In this document: positions 43,648 to 52,033 of the stretch, one piece after another
Position numbering within the stretch: position 1 is the first letter of the stretch
How the letters are laid out: each line of letters begins with the position of its first letter
Assembly: GCA_937874695.1 (NCBI GenBank)
Contig: CALNAJ010000021.1
Location: 1-64,000 of the forward strand
Length of the DNA stretch: 64,000 nt
Origin: an uncultured Lactobacillus sp.
Lineage (GTDB): Bacteria > Bacillota > Bacilli > Lactobacillales > Lactobacillaceae
Reading direction: 5' to 3'
Notes under the pieces: model-generated
The model's database searches: none
Seen by the model: only the letters and a program-made list of their open reading frames with translations
Told to the model about the DNA's origin: nothing
Translations under genes and position numbers: made by a program

Positions 43648-44121
43648 ATGCAACCATTACGTATTTTATTCATCTCTATTGAAGGCAATACCCGCAACTT
43701 CGTCGAGAATTTAACGACTTATGCGGCCAAACAACATGCCCAAAATGCCGAATTGCCAGAAATAACGGCCACTGAAATCAGCGAGGCCAGTGACTTTGTT
43801 GCTGAAACACAGTCTTACTTCTGCTTTGTCCCCACCTATCTCGATGGTGGGAATGGCATCGACAATGGCGTCAAGGAGCTCATGACCAACGTCCTGGGCG
43901 AATATATCGACTATGCCAACAACGCTCAGCACTTAATCGGTGTCGTCGGCAGTGGTAACCGTAACTTTAACGAACAATACTGCCTCACCGCCAAACGATA
44001 CGCCAAGAAATTTGACGCCCCATTTATCGCGAATTACGAACTACGCGGTGTTCCGCGCGACGAGACCCGTGTTTACGACGCCTTAGTTACTCGAATGAAG
44101 GAAGTCTCTATCCATGACTAA
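43648..44121 (+). CDS. nrdI: NrdI-type flavodoxin (class Ib ribonucleotide reductase helper)
   Basis: A 157-residue flavin protein. The FMN phosphate loop is FISIEGNTRNF near residue 9, FCFVPTYLDGGNGIDNGVKE near 60 is the NrdI-specific loop, and VVGSGNRNFNEQYCLTAKRYAKKF near 105 is the strongest family signature. NrdI supplies oxidant to build the manganese-tyrosyl radical in NrdF. The nrdEF genes are not adjacent. The reading frame overlaps the following nitroreductase by eight bases, so the two are coupled. The ribosome site is TTGGAGGG. Confidence 0.9.
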   Translation: MQPLRILFISIEGNTRNFVENLTTYAAKQHAQNAELPEITATEISEASDFVAETQSYFCFVPTYLDGGNGIDNGVKELMTNVLGEYIDYANNAQHLIGVVGSGNRNFNEQYCLTAKRYAKKFDAPFIANYELRGVPRDETRVYDALVTRMKEVSIHD

Positions 44122-44866
44122 CCCAACACTAACGACCTTATTGAATCACCGTAGCATTCGAAAGTTTACTGATGAGAAGCTAACGGCGGCAGAAATTACA
44201 ACTTTAGTCGACGCCGCACAGCACACGCCAACCAGTACCTTCTCACAACAATACAGCATTATCAGTGTCACTGACCCACAAAAATTGGCGGTCCTCGGTG
44301 ACATCACGGGTCATCACTGGCTCGAAAAGTCTGGCCACTTTTTCCTGTTTTTAGCCGATCAATACCGCAACTCACAACTGGTCACAGCGACACCAGCAAT
44401 CATGGCCAACCTGCATAGCACAGACAAGTTCTTAGCCAGTATCTTCGATGCCAGTATCGCCGTGGAAGCCATGGTCGTCGCTGGTGAAAGCATGGGATTG
44501 GGAAGCACCATCATGGGCAGCATTTTGAACGATGTGCCCCGCTTGATTGACTTGTTCCATTTGCCAGAGTTGACCTTCCCCGTCTTCGGAATCGCCGTGG
44601 GTCACCCAGCAGAAAAACCTGAGTGCAAGCCCCGAATGCCACAAGAATTGATTCATTTCGCCAATGATTACCAACCGTTGACCGCTGATAGTGCCCCGTT
44701 AGCTGCCTATAACAAGGTCATCACGGACTACTATCAGAAGCGTGGCGATCATCCGAACGCAGAGTCATTTACCCATCACGTGGCAAACGAATTAGCACGT
44801 GATCCAAAACAGCGTGCAAAAATAAACCAGGCGCTTGAGTATCAAGGGTTCTTACAACATCGTTAG
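44114..44866 (+). CDS. NADPH-dependent nitroreductase (NfsA/FRP type)
   Basis: A 250-residue FMN enzyme of the nitroreductase fold. The FMN-binding N-terminal motif is LLNHRSIRKFTDEKLTAAEI, the cofactor contacts are TPTSTFSQQYSII near residue 37, and AVEAMVVAGESMGLGSTIMG near 115 is the classic central helix. FGIAVGHPAEKPECKPRMP near 155 matches flavin reductases of this type. It would reduce flavin, nitro compounds or quinones with NADPH. It overlaps nrdI, so it may supply reduced flavin for NrdI. Confidence 0.9.
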   Translation: MTNPTLTTLLNHRSIRKFTDEKLTAAEITTLVDAAQHTPTSTFSQQYSIISVTDPQKLAVLGDITGHHWLEKSGHFFLFLADQYRNSQLVTATPAIMANLHSTDKFLASIFDASIAVEAMVVAGESMGLGSTIMGSILNDVPRLIDLFHLPELTFPVFGIAVGHPAEKPECKPRMPQELIHFANDYQPLTADSAPLAAYNKVITDYYQKRGDHPNAESFTHHVANELARDPKQRAKINQALEYQGFLQHR

Positions 44867-44875
44867 TTTTTAATC

Positions 44876-44906
44876 AGGACGTCTCGCAGTCGCGGGACGT
44901 CTTTTT
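44876..44906 (+). terminator. Terminator of nrdI-nitroreductase
   Basis: GGACGTCTCGC pairs with GCGGGACGTC around a four-base loop, then six U residues. Confidence 0.92.
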
Positions 44907-44913
44907 TGATGCA

Positions 44914-46113
44914 CTACAAGTTTGGATCAAACGCTGCCAGTAAATCACTCGGATTGACCGTTGGCATGGCACCAAATCGACCACTCAGATAATCCTGCAG
45001 CCAGCCCTCTGCTGGCACATCAACAAAATCAAAGAGTGACACCAACTGGCTTTCGCCCCGATAATCCTTCTCCGCCAAGTAAATCTGATCAACGCGAAGA
45101 TGTTGGCTCATCAATGCCGGTTGGTTCGTGGTTAGGATAACTTGGCTGGTATTCGCCACCGAATTAAACAGGGCTAGGAGCGCCGCTAAGGCTGTTGGAT
45201 GAATCGCGTCCAATCGGTTGTCAGTCAGAATTGTCTGCGGGTGCTCGGCATGCTGGGCGGTAATCAAGGCCAATCCCAGTACGACTAGCTGCTGCATGCC
45301 CATTGACGCACTGGTCAGTGGCAACTCCTCACGACCAATGACGGCCCCTTCCTCATCATACTTTTCGTAGACCAGGTACAGGTCTGGCCGAGTAAACGCG
45401 GACCCATCGAGAAATTGAACCGCCACCTTACGTTGCGTGATGCCCGCTACCTCACTGCCCACAGCGCGCAGAAATTGGGCCATCTGACTGTGGAGCCACT
45501 CATTATCCAGGGCATGCCCGCTGGGATGTTCGTTTAAAATAATCAGGTCATCATTGAACCACTCAAAGACGGTGATAGCGGGCCGATAGTTCCAGTCCTG
45601 TAGCGCATAGAGCATCAGTGCATTGGGCCGGACACGTTGAGTTACCGATAACAATCCCTCCGGCACCACCGTCATGGTGCCCTTTTCTCGTGCAAATAAT
45701 ACCTCGTAGTCATCCCCGGCTGCGACACTCAACACTTCATTCACAATTTGTGTCGCCGTATAGCTGAATGCATAGCGATATTGCTGGTCATCACGGGTGA
45801 AATTCACCATAAACGTGGTTCGTTTGCTCGCAGAATCTCGGTCAAACCGAAAGGGTTCGTAGGGCAGGTTATCCGTAATCTGTTCCGTGGGCCCCACGAC
45901 CATCTGGCGCATCCGTTCTAATCCAGCCAATACGGTACTTTTGCCGGCACCATTCGCACCAAAAATGGCCGCACTCTTCAAGAGACTCAGTTCAGGCTTA
46001 ATCGGCACCGTATTTTCATGAGCCCACTGCTGGACACCACCCCCGGTCTCCATTGAAAGCGTGGCGGAATCCTTGAACGAACGAAAATTACCCAACGTGA
46101 AGTCGATTAACAT
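44914..46113 (-). CDS. AAA15/21-family ATPase with altered Walker B
   Basis: A 399-residue SMC/ABC-like ATPase of the COG1106 type. It starts MLIDFTLGNFRSFKDSATLSM, the family hallmark, with Walker A FGANGAGKST near residue 53, ABC-like MGMQQLVVLGLALI near 268, and Walker B ILTDNRLDAIHP near 295, where the usual Asp-Glu is Asp-Asn. The last part, ILTTNQPALM, carries the H-loop region but Asn where His or similar is often found. Relatives include the ATPases of AbiL and RloC and other phage-defence systems, and also stand-alone proteins. No RloB-like or nuclease partner is adjacent; it stands alone. A defence role is inference. Confidence 0.8.
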   Translation of the reverse strand: MLIDFTLGNFRSFKDSATLSMETGGGVQQWAHENTVPIKPELSLLKSAAIFGANGAGKSTVLAGLERMRQMVVGPTEQITDNLPYEPFRFDRDSASKRTTFMVNFTRDDQQYRYAFSYTATQIVNEVLSVAAGDDYEVLFAREKGTMTVVPEGLLSVTQRVRPNALMLYALQDWNYRPAITVFEWFNDDLIILNEHPSGHALDNEWLHSQMAQFLRAVGSEVAGITQRKVAVQFLDGSAFTRPDLYLVYEKYDEEGAVIGREELPLTSASMGMQQLVVLGLALITAQHAEHPQTILTDNRLDAIHPTALAALLALFNSVANTSQVILTTNQPALMSQHLRVDQIYLAEKDYRGESQLVSLFDFVDVPAEGWLQDYLSGRFGAMPTVNPSDLLAAFDPNL

Positions 46114-46287
46114 GACAAAGCCTCCCCTTTTCTTAGCATATTACGCCTGTTCACGTGATAAGCAATGACTTTCATCCCGTTCAGCTAAATCCGCTATTAC
46201 AGAGTTTATAAAACCGTTACCTATCCCGTCACACCGGGTCCAATTGTCATACCCAATCATTAGTTGATGAACTAATCTAATGAGACG

Positions 46288-46324
46288 AAAAAAGGACAAC
46301 TTCACGAAGAAGTTGTCCTTTAAA
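46288..46324 (-). terminator. Terminator of the 387-residue MFS gene
   Basis: On the minus strand, AAAGGACAACTTC pairs with GAAGTTGTCCTTT, followed by more U. It lies about 28 bases after the stop. Confidence 0.92.
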
Positions 46325-46351
46325 ATAACAATTTAAATCAACATAATTGGC

Positions 46352-47515
46352 TTACTTGAGCCGCGCCTGATTCAGCCGGTTGCGCACCATTACCGCTGCC
46401 AATGCCAGTAACATCACCAACGTCACCGATCCGAACAGGTCTCGGTAACTGCCATACTCGATCAGCAAGCCCCCGTACAGTGGCCCAATTGCTCGACCGA
46501 AGGAAATCGCCATGTTATAGATGCCTTGGAATTTCCCTTTGTCGTTGTCACCGGCCAGTTTGTCGATCCACGCGGGAATACCGGGAAACCCAATCATTTC
46601 CCCAATGGTCAAGACGACCATGGTCACGACGAACATTGCGTAGGTCTTGGCAAAAACCAGAATCAGGAAGGACAGGATAAAGATCAGCGACCCCACTGCA
46701 ATCTGGGAGCTCATCTTAAAGTAGCCCCCTAGGCGGTTAGCAATGGGTTGTCCGAAGACGATCATCAAACCATTCAGCGTCCACAATAAGCTGTAGTGTT
46801 CGAATGAAATACCCAGGTTGGTCATGTGCACGGAAATCACACTCTCCCACAGCGTGTAGCTCATGTACAGGCAGAAAACCATGACCGCAATCAGCCAAAT
46901 CAGATTCAACTGCGCGGGCTTGGCTGCCTTTTGCTGGTGATGCTGGGTCTTGGTGGTAATCTTCATCCGGAAGTCCGCCAGAATAATCAGCAGAAGTGCC
47001 GTGTAACAGATACTGGCGGCGATGAAGACCAATTGGACCCCGTGATCCATCAGGTATCCGACCATCAACGTACCGACAACGACCCCTAGGTTCATCCCGA
47101 TATATAAGTAATTAAATACCCGGCGACTGCTGATGGTCGTGACATTGGCGGCAAACGAGTTGACCACGGTCATCACGATCCCATCACCCAAACCGATAAA
47201 CAGGAGCATGATGCCAAAAATCGGCCAACCGTGAAAGAAAATCAGAATCAACATGGGAATAAAAGAACACAGCGTCCCCAAAATAGCCGACTTGAAGGGT
47301 GACCAGTTATCGAAGAGCCAGCCACCGAGCCAATTTCCTAAAATCATGCACAGCGACATCCCCAACAGGGCAATGCCGGCCAGCGTCAGCGTTTGGTGTA
47401 ATTCATTGTGCATATAGACCGTTGTCAACGGCCACATACACGCAGCGGCCGCGTTAAGTAACAGCGTTGCCGAGAGAATCCCGACCAGGCTGACTTCCTT
47501 GTTGCTTTTCCACAT
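46352..47515 (-). CDS. MFS transporter, 12-helix
   Basis: A 387-residue major facilitator protein with 12 hydrophobic segments. Helix 1 runs VGILSATLLLNAAAACMWPLTTVYM, the motif A region follows GNWLGGWLFDNWSPFKSA, and IGMNLGVVVGTLMVGYLMD in helix 5 and YNMAISFGRAIGPLYGGLLIEYGS in helix 11 are typical of small drug or sugar exporters (YdeE/SetA-like). The gene is divergent from the HMA operon and the FNR-like site is 146 bases from its start, so co-regulation is possible but not shown. The substrate is unknown. Confidence 0.88.
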   Translation of the reverse strand: MWKSNKEVSLVGILSATLLLNAAAACMWPLTTVYMHNELHQTLTLAGIALLGMSLCMILGNWLGGWLFDNWSPFKSAILGTLCSFIPMLILIFFHGWPIFGIMLLFIGLGDGIVMTVVNSFAANVTTISSRRVFNYLYIGMNLGVVVGTLMVGYLMDHGVQLVFIAASICYTALLLIILADFRMKITTKTQHHQQKAAKPAQLNLIWLIAVMVFCLYMSYTLWESVISVHMTNLGISFEHYSLLWTLNGLMIVFGQPIANRLGGYFKMSSQIAVGSLIFILSFLILVFAKTYAMFVVTMVVLTIGEMIGFPGIPAWIDKLAGDNDKGKFQGIYNMAISFGRAIGPLYGGLLIEYGSYRDLFGSVTLVMLLALAAVMVRNRLNQARLK

Positions 47516-47660
47516 TTAAGGTACCTCGCTTGTTTGAATTCTGTTGTCCATTGTCGCATATTTTCTAAGGAAAGAAAACCTCAATGCTCATCGGGCCCAT
47601 TAAAGCAACTTTTTAAATTCAATTTTATTCATTTTATGTATATTGCGAAAAAGATTCGCC

Positions 47661-47705
47661 AACTTGATTTGAGTCAAGTTTTTCCCAGCCGCCTGCCCGT
47701 ATACT
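47661..47705 (+). promoter_or_regulatory. FNR-like class II promoter 1 (HMA-dps operon)
   Basis: AACTTGATTTGAGTCAAGTT (47661-47680) contains TTGAT-N4-GTCAA, the FNR-family palindrome. Nineteen bases after it comes -10 TATACT (47700-47705). The dyad centre lies 41.5 bases before the expected start, the position used by FNR-family activators at class II promoters. No good -35 is present. The site at 51926 has the same geometry. Confidence 0.82.
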
Positions 47706-47749
47706 AGGTTATGTAATCAAGACAAACGAAATAGCCGAAGGAGGTTTTC

Positions 47750-47980
47750 ATGATGCGTAAAGTCACAATGAAATTAGACGACCTGACCTGCCCGTCTTGC
47801 ATGACCAAGATCGAAGGCGCGCTGAATAAGAAACCAGGCGTGGAAAACGTCAAGGTCCTCTTCAATGCCAGCAAGGTCAAAGCCGAATTCGATGACGCGA
47901 CCGTTTCCGCCGAGGATCTCGCAACCGTCGTCACCGACTTAGGCTATGCCGTTCAAAGCAGTAAGGTTAAGCAACTTTAG
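47750..47980 (+). CDS. HMA-domain metal-binding protein 1
   Basis: A 76-residue stand-alone heavy-metal-associated domain (CopZ/Atx1 fold). The metal site is LTCPSCMTKIEGAL near residue 12, a Cys-X2-Cys loop. It would carry a soft or transition metal (Cu, Zn, Cd or similar) in the cytoplasm. It is the first gene of an operon with a near-copy (29 bases downstream) and a Dps-like protein; the P1B ATPase at 52034 lacks its own HMA domain, so these may serve it. ATG 47750 or 47753 follows AGGAGG. An FNR-like promoter lies upstream. Confidence 0.92.
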   Translation: MMRKVTMKLDDLTCPSCMTKIEGALNKKPGVENVKVLFNASKVKAEFDDATVSAEDLATVVTDLGYAVQSSKVKQL

Positions 47981-48009
47981 TTAAAACACACCACAGGAGG
48001 TTTTTGATT

Positions 48010-48237
48010 ATGAGTAAAGTAACGATGAAATTAGATGCACTGACTTGCCCATCTTGCATGACCAAGATCGAAGGCGCGCTGAGTAAGAAGGCTGGCGTGG
48101 AAAACGTCAAGGTTCTCTTCAATGCCAGCAAGATCAAGGCTGAGTTCGATGACAGTCAAGTAACCGCTGAAAGCCTAGCAGACACGGTAACCGACCTCGG
48201 TTACGTCGTCCAAAGTTCTAAAGTAAAAGCACTCTAA
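48010..48237 (+). CDS. HMA-domain metal-binding protein 2 (tandem copy)
   Basis: A 75-residue HMA domain with the same LTCPSCMTKIEGAL site. It matches HMA protein 1 at 61 of 73 aligned residues and at most bases, so the pair arose by recent tandem duplication. The substitutions lie mostly outside the metal loop (for instance PGVENV to AGVENV, and in the VSAEDLATVV helix). The start is ATG 48010, nine bases after AGGAGG; the TTG at 48004 is less likely. Two chaperones could heterodimerise, or raise the dose. Confidence 0.92.
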   Translation: MSKVTMKLDALTCPSCMTKIEGALSKKAGVENVKVLFNASKIKAEFDDSQVTAESLADTVTDLGYVVQSSKVKAL

Positions 48238-48271
48238 TCCCCCACCCACATTTGAAAGGAAGTTACTCCCA

Positions 48272-48835
48272 ATGACAAACACGACAATGACCGTTGAAGA
48301 CCGCTACACTGCCGAACAAGCCCAAACGGAACACGACCACCATGTTCCAACCGCAGGCGCGATGACCAACCATATCCTATCCAACCTGCACATCTCTATT
48401 GTCAAATTCCATCAAGTTCGCTGGTCCGTCAAAGGCCCACTAGCCTTGAGCGTTCGCACTCTGCTCAGTGACTACATCGACACCTATCGCAAGCAATTCG
48501 ACGCTCTGGGTGAACTGCTCCTGGATGAGGGCGAGATCGTCTCGACCACGACCAAGGAATTCCACGACTACAACATGCTCCAGGAAAGCGGCGCCAAGAA
48601 GTACCTGACCGCCGAAGAACAAGTCAGCGAGCTGGTTCACGATGCAGATACCCACAACCTCTTCATCGACCGGGCCATCAAGCTCGCCGAGAAGGAAGAA
48701 CGCCCTGCATTGGCCACCTTCCTGACCACGCTACGCGGTACCAACAACCACATCATCCGTGAGCTTCAAGCCGTCCTGGACAACGATGCCCGCGATGGCT
48801 TGGACGAAGAAGACGATGATGATGACGAAGACTAA
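48272..48835 (+). CDS. Dps-like protein lacking ferroxidase histidines
   Basis: A 187-residue ferritin-like four-helix protein of the Dps family. The N-terminus is polar, with HDHH, then the core SIVKFHQVRWSVKGP, with DYIDTYRKQFDALGE near residues 68-81 and LRGTNNHIIRELQ near 150. Compared with Listeria Dps (HQIHW and FFTLHEKMD), the ferroxidase His31 is Arg50 and His43 is Arg62, while Asp58 and Glu62 match Asp77 and Glu81. So the acidic half is kept and the histidine half is gone. A run of Asp/Glu ends the protein. Iron oxidation as in classic Dps is unlikely; it may bind DNA or another metal. Confidence 0.87.
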   Translation: MTNTTMTVEDRYTAEQAQTEHDHHVPTAGAMTNHILSNLHISIVKFHQVRWSVKGPLALSVRTLLSDYIDTYRKQFDALGELLLDEGEIVSTTTKEFHDYNMLQESGAKKYLTAEEQVSELVHDADTHNLFIDRAIKLAEKEERPALATFLTTLRGTNNHIIRELQAVLDNDARDGLDEEDDDDDED

Positions 48836-48938
48836 TCTATGAGTTTAGTGCTAGTGTCTACGGCTGCCAAGCCATAGACTAGCTCAGTCAGCAGCACGCG
48901 TCATTTCTTTCAGTCAACTCTCTCAATTCAATCTAGAG

Positions 48939-48975
48939 CCGTGAAGTCACACTGCGAGGTGACTTCACGGTTTTT
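48939..48975 (+). terminator. Terminator of the HMA-dps operon
   Basis: CCGTGAAGTCAC (48939-48950) pairs with GTGACTTCACGG, then five U residues. It lies 104 bases after the dps stop. Confidence 0.92.
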
Positions 48976-49182
48976 ACTTTGTGCCATGACAAAATCAACT
49001 TATCCCGCCAAAAACTGCCGATTAACGTGACGCAATGATAGCGCTAACTAGCAACTTTTGTGCATAAACATTTTTTCTGAGAAATTCTCCTTATTTTGCA
49101 TAGCTCGCGTTGGACCAGGCCCAAAAAGTTTTTGCTCAATGATGTACAATAGTCTTAGCTTCTGATTGAGGAGATAATTAGA
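48976..49182. other. Leader region of the GH31 glucosidase
   Basis: No gene. A cre-like element TGATAGCGCTAACT at 49037-49050 has two mismatches to the CcpA consensus; TACAAT near 49144 may be the -10. The stretch 48836-48938 before the terminator shows only a small stem (GTCTACGGC with GCCATAGAC) and no coding frame. Confidence 0.45.
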
Positions 49183-51492
49183 ATGACAACCTTACCAAAA
49201 TACACGCAAACCAAACAAACGGTGACGCTGAATTATCCACTGCATCCCCTTCAGCTCATCATCGTGACCCCAGCTATCATCCGGGTCTTTGAAAATCGCG
49301 GTGACACCGGTCAATCCTACGCCATCGAAGGCAATAAGGAACAACCGACCGACTACACCCTTACCGATGCCGGCGATCACTATGAATTAAGGACCAGCGC
49401 TCTGACGCTAAAATTAGATGCTGATCGTCACGTAGACGCTTACGACGCGAACGGCAATGCCCTCGTCACTGACTACCGCGGCGAACGACAGCTCCTCGAC
49501 AAAGGGATCGACAAGGTTCACCAACGGCTGGTCGAAGCCGAAGGTCACAGCGTCACGAAATCCGCGGTCAAGTCCGACACGGGTTACTACGAAGTCGTCA
49601 AGGCCCTCGCCCCCGACGAACACCTCTATGGTCTGGGCGACAAGACTGGCTACCTCGACAAGCGAGGCTTCGAATACGACAACTGGAACGTGGATAACCC
49701 CGCTCCTCAACTTGAAAACTTTCCAAACCTCTACAAATCGATTCCCATCATGCTGGGATTGAAGAACGGCCATCCCTATGGTCTATTCTTCGACAACACC
49801 TACAAGAGTCACTTCGACATGGGCAAGGAAGACGCCCACTACTACTTCTACTCCGCCGTTCAAGGCAATTTAGACTACTACATCATTGGCGGTCAAACAT
49901 TGAAGGACGTCGTTACCAACTATACTTACCTCACCGGTCGCGTGCCGTTGCCTCAGAAGTGGACACTGGGTTACCAACAATCCCGCTGGGGTTACAGCAC
50001 CAGCCAAGCGGAAGTTCAGTCCATTGCGGACGACCTGAAGAAGTACGACCTCCCCTGCGACGCCATTCACTTCGACGTCGACTACATGGAAGGCTACCGA
50101 GTCTTCACCTGGGATAAGGCTAAATTTGAAGGTGACCCTAAGGCCTTCGTGACCAAGCTCAAGCAAGACGGCATCAAGGTTATTCCGATCATTGATCCCG
50201 GAGTCAAGCAGGACCCGAACCACCACACCTACGCGGAAGGTCTCAAACAAAATTACTTCGTAAAGACGCCGGATAACAAAGTCTATATCAATAAAGTTTG
50301 GCCTGGCGACTCTGCCTTCCCCGACTTCGGTCGGCCAGCGGTTCGCAAATGGTGGGCAAATAATAATAAATTTCTCACGGATAACGGTGTTGGGGGAGTC
50401 TGGATCGACATGAACGAACCCGCTACGTTTGAGGGGGACATCCCCGACGATGTGGTCTTCAGCGACCAGGATACGCCATCGACTCATGCCAAGATGCACA
50501 ACGTTTACGGTCACAACATGGCTAAGGCGACTTACGAAGGCCTGAAAAGTCAGCAGGGACGGCGGCCATACGTCATCACCCGGGCGGCCTACGCTGGAAC
50601 TCAGAAGTACTCAACCGTTTGGACCGGTGATAACCGGAGCATCTGGCCACACATTCAAATGATGATTCCTCAGCTCTGTAACTTAGGACTGAGCGGTTTT
50701 AGCTTCGTTGGCACCGACATCGGGGGCTTTGCTTCCGATACGAATGCTGAATTGCTGACTCGGTGGATTGAAGCCGCCATCTTCAGTCCTTTACTGCGGA
50801 ACCACGCGGCAATGGGTACGCGGCGGCAGGAACCCTGGGCCTTCGGCGAACCGACGCTGTCGATCTATCGCAAGTTCCTGAAGCTCCGTTATCGTTTCAT
50901 CCCCTACCTGTACGACTTATTCGCACAGGAAAGCCAGACCGGTCTCCCCGTCATGCGGCCACTGGTTCTGAACTATGAGGATGACCCACGGACCCGCGAC
51001 TTAAACGATGAGTACATGGTTGGTGACAACGTGCTAGTTGCCCCAGTCGTTCAGAAATCGCAGACTAAGCGACTCGTTTACCTGCCAGCTGGCAAGTGGA
51101 TTGACTTCTGGAACAACCGTGAATACACGGGTAACCAGGACATCGTCGTCGATGCCCCACTGGATAAGTTGCCTCTATTTATCAAGGAAGATACGCTCTT
51201 ACCTTGGGGGGCATCGGTCAGCCACATCAGCGAGGAACCCGATACGACCATGACCTTCAAGCTCTTCGGTAATACCGGCACCTACGCACACTACCAAGAT
51301 GACGGCCTCGACTTCAATTATCAAAACGGCGAATTCAACCGCTACGAAATCACCGTCAAGGATGGTCAGGTGGCCGTTAACCTGCTACACCATGGTTACG
51401 ATCCCGCCTACCAGACGATTACGGTCGATCTGCCAGACAGCAGTGTGACGTTGACCTACGACCGTGCCAGCGATGGCTACCGGTTGAAATAA
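49183..51492 (+). CDS. GH31 alpha-glucosidase
   Basis: A 769-residue cytoplasmic glycoside hydrolase of family 31. The order is an N-terminal beta-sandwich, the HLYGLGDKTGYLDKRG stretch near residue 150, barrel strands with HFDVDYMEGYRVFTWD near 295, the nucleophile in GGVWIDMNEP near 408, and the acid/base Asp in TVWTGDNRSIW near 485. IGGFASDTNAELLTRW near 515 is a further family signature. Relatives hydrolyse maltose, isomaltose or nigerose-type sugars; only about the barrel motifs are shared with the GH31 at 1584-4079. It lies between the two FNR-like metal transcription units with its own leader, so it is not part of that operon. Confidence 0.93.
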   Translation: MTTLPKYTQTKQTVTLNYPLHPLQLIIVTPAIIRVFENRGDTGQSYAIEGNKEQPTDYTLTDAGDHYELRTSALTLKLDADRHVDAYDANGNALVTDYRGERQLLDKGIDKVHQRLVEAEGHSVTKSAVKSDTGYYEVVKALAPDEHLYGLGDKTGYLDKRGFEYDNWNVDNPAPQLENFPNLYKSIPIMLGLKNGHPYGLFFDNTYKSHFDMGKEDAHYYFYSAVQGNLDYYIIGGQTLKDVVTNYTYLTGRVPLPQKWTLGYQQSRWGYSTSQAEVQSIADDLKKYDLPCDAIHFDVDYMEGYRVFTWDKAKFEGDPKAFVTKLKQDGIKVIPIIDPGVKQDPNHHTYAEGLKQNYFVKTPDNKVYINKVWPGDSAFPDFGRPAVRKWWANNNKFLTDNGVGGVWIDMNEPATFEGDIPDDVVFSDQDTPSTHAKMHNVYGHNMAKATYEGLKSQQGRRPYVITRAAYAGTQKYSTVWTGDNRSIWPHIQMMIPQLCNLGLSGFSFVGTDIGGFASDTNAELLTRWIEAAIFSPLLRNHAAMGTRRQEPWAFGEPTLSIYRKFLKLRYRFIPYLYDLFAQESQTGLPVMRPLVLNYEDDPRTRDLNDEYMVGDNVLVAPVVQKSQTKRLVYLPAGKWIDFWNNREYTGNQDIVVDAPLDKLPLFIKEDTLLPWGASVSHISEEPDTTMTFKLFGNTGTYAHYQDDGLDFNYQNGEFNRYEITVKDGQVAVNLLHHGYDPAYQTITVDLPDSSVTLTYDRASDGYRLK

Positions 51493-51525
51493 CAACTGAC
51501 TTCATTATGATAAGGTTAAATTGAT

Positions 51526-51714
51526 GTGAGCTGTCCGCACTGCGGCTGCCAGAGGTTCCGCCTGCTGTGGGGGACGCTCCAGCCTAAGAACCGGGCTTCC
51601 GACTCGACTTGAAGCCACGAAAAAGCCGTGTCTCCAAGCTCGCCCGTGCTGTAAACTGGCAAAAAACACCACCGCCACGGCCGGCTACACCTCTGGCCTC
51701 CTTCGGCTAAGCTT
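51526..51714. repeat. GC-rich intergenic element, possibly a dispersed repeat
   Basis: About 190 bases far richer in GC than the flanks, bounded by AT-rich DNA. Internal pairing joins GCCAGAGGT (51548-51556) with ACCTCTGGC (51689-51697). It contains an open frame on the minus strand (51516-51725) with an odd Trp/Arg/Cys-rich composition (RPWRWCFLPVY) and no ribosome site, not a likely gene. Abrupt composition change and position between two genes suggest a repeated structured element. Whether it is repeated elsewhere cannot be seen in this window. Confidence 0.5.
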
Positions 51715-51925
51715 GATTTTATCAATTCAATTGAAAAGTTGTAACTTCACTAATAATTTCAAGAACCACCACAATGTTATCCGGCATTGCGGTGGTTTTT
51801 TGATATCTATTGGCATGACTTCCTAACAGTCTACTATTCATCGTTAACTACTGTCTGAGCTGGAAGAGATTGTGGACGAAGCCGGCACAGGTAACAATTC
51901 TCACTTTATTTAAAATAAATCGGCC

Positions 51926-51970
51926 AACTTGATTCGCATCAAGTTAATGTCCCCCGTTCCCAGGCATAAT
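51926..51970 (+). promoter_or_regulatory. FNR-like class II promoter 2 (P1B ATPase)
   Basis: AACTTGATTCGCATCAAGTT (51926-51945) contains the exact FNR consensus TTGAT-N4-ATCAA. Nineteen bases after it comes -10 CATAAT (51965-51970). The geometry equals that at 47661-47705, with the dyad centre at about -41.5. Confidence 0.85.
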
Positions 51971-52033
51971 GAATACATAAACAAGGAACACAGAAACCTT
52001 AAATAACTTAGACAAAGAAAGGATCGTTATCTT

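Noticed and set aside
49870..50514. 214-residue frame on the minus strand inside the GH31 gene
   Set aside because: It is the reverse complement of a strongly conserved glycosidase with clear motifs; no ribosome site and no known fold.
51516..51725. 69-residue minus-strand frame in the GC-rich element
   Set aside because: Odd Trp/Cys/Arg-rich composition and no ribosome site; likely a consequence of high GC.
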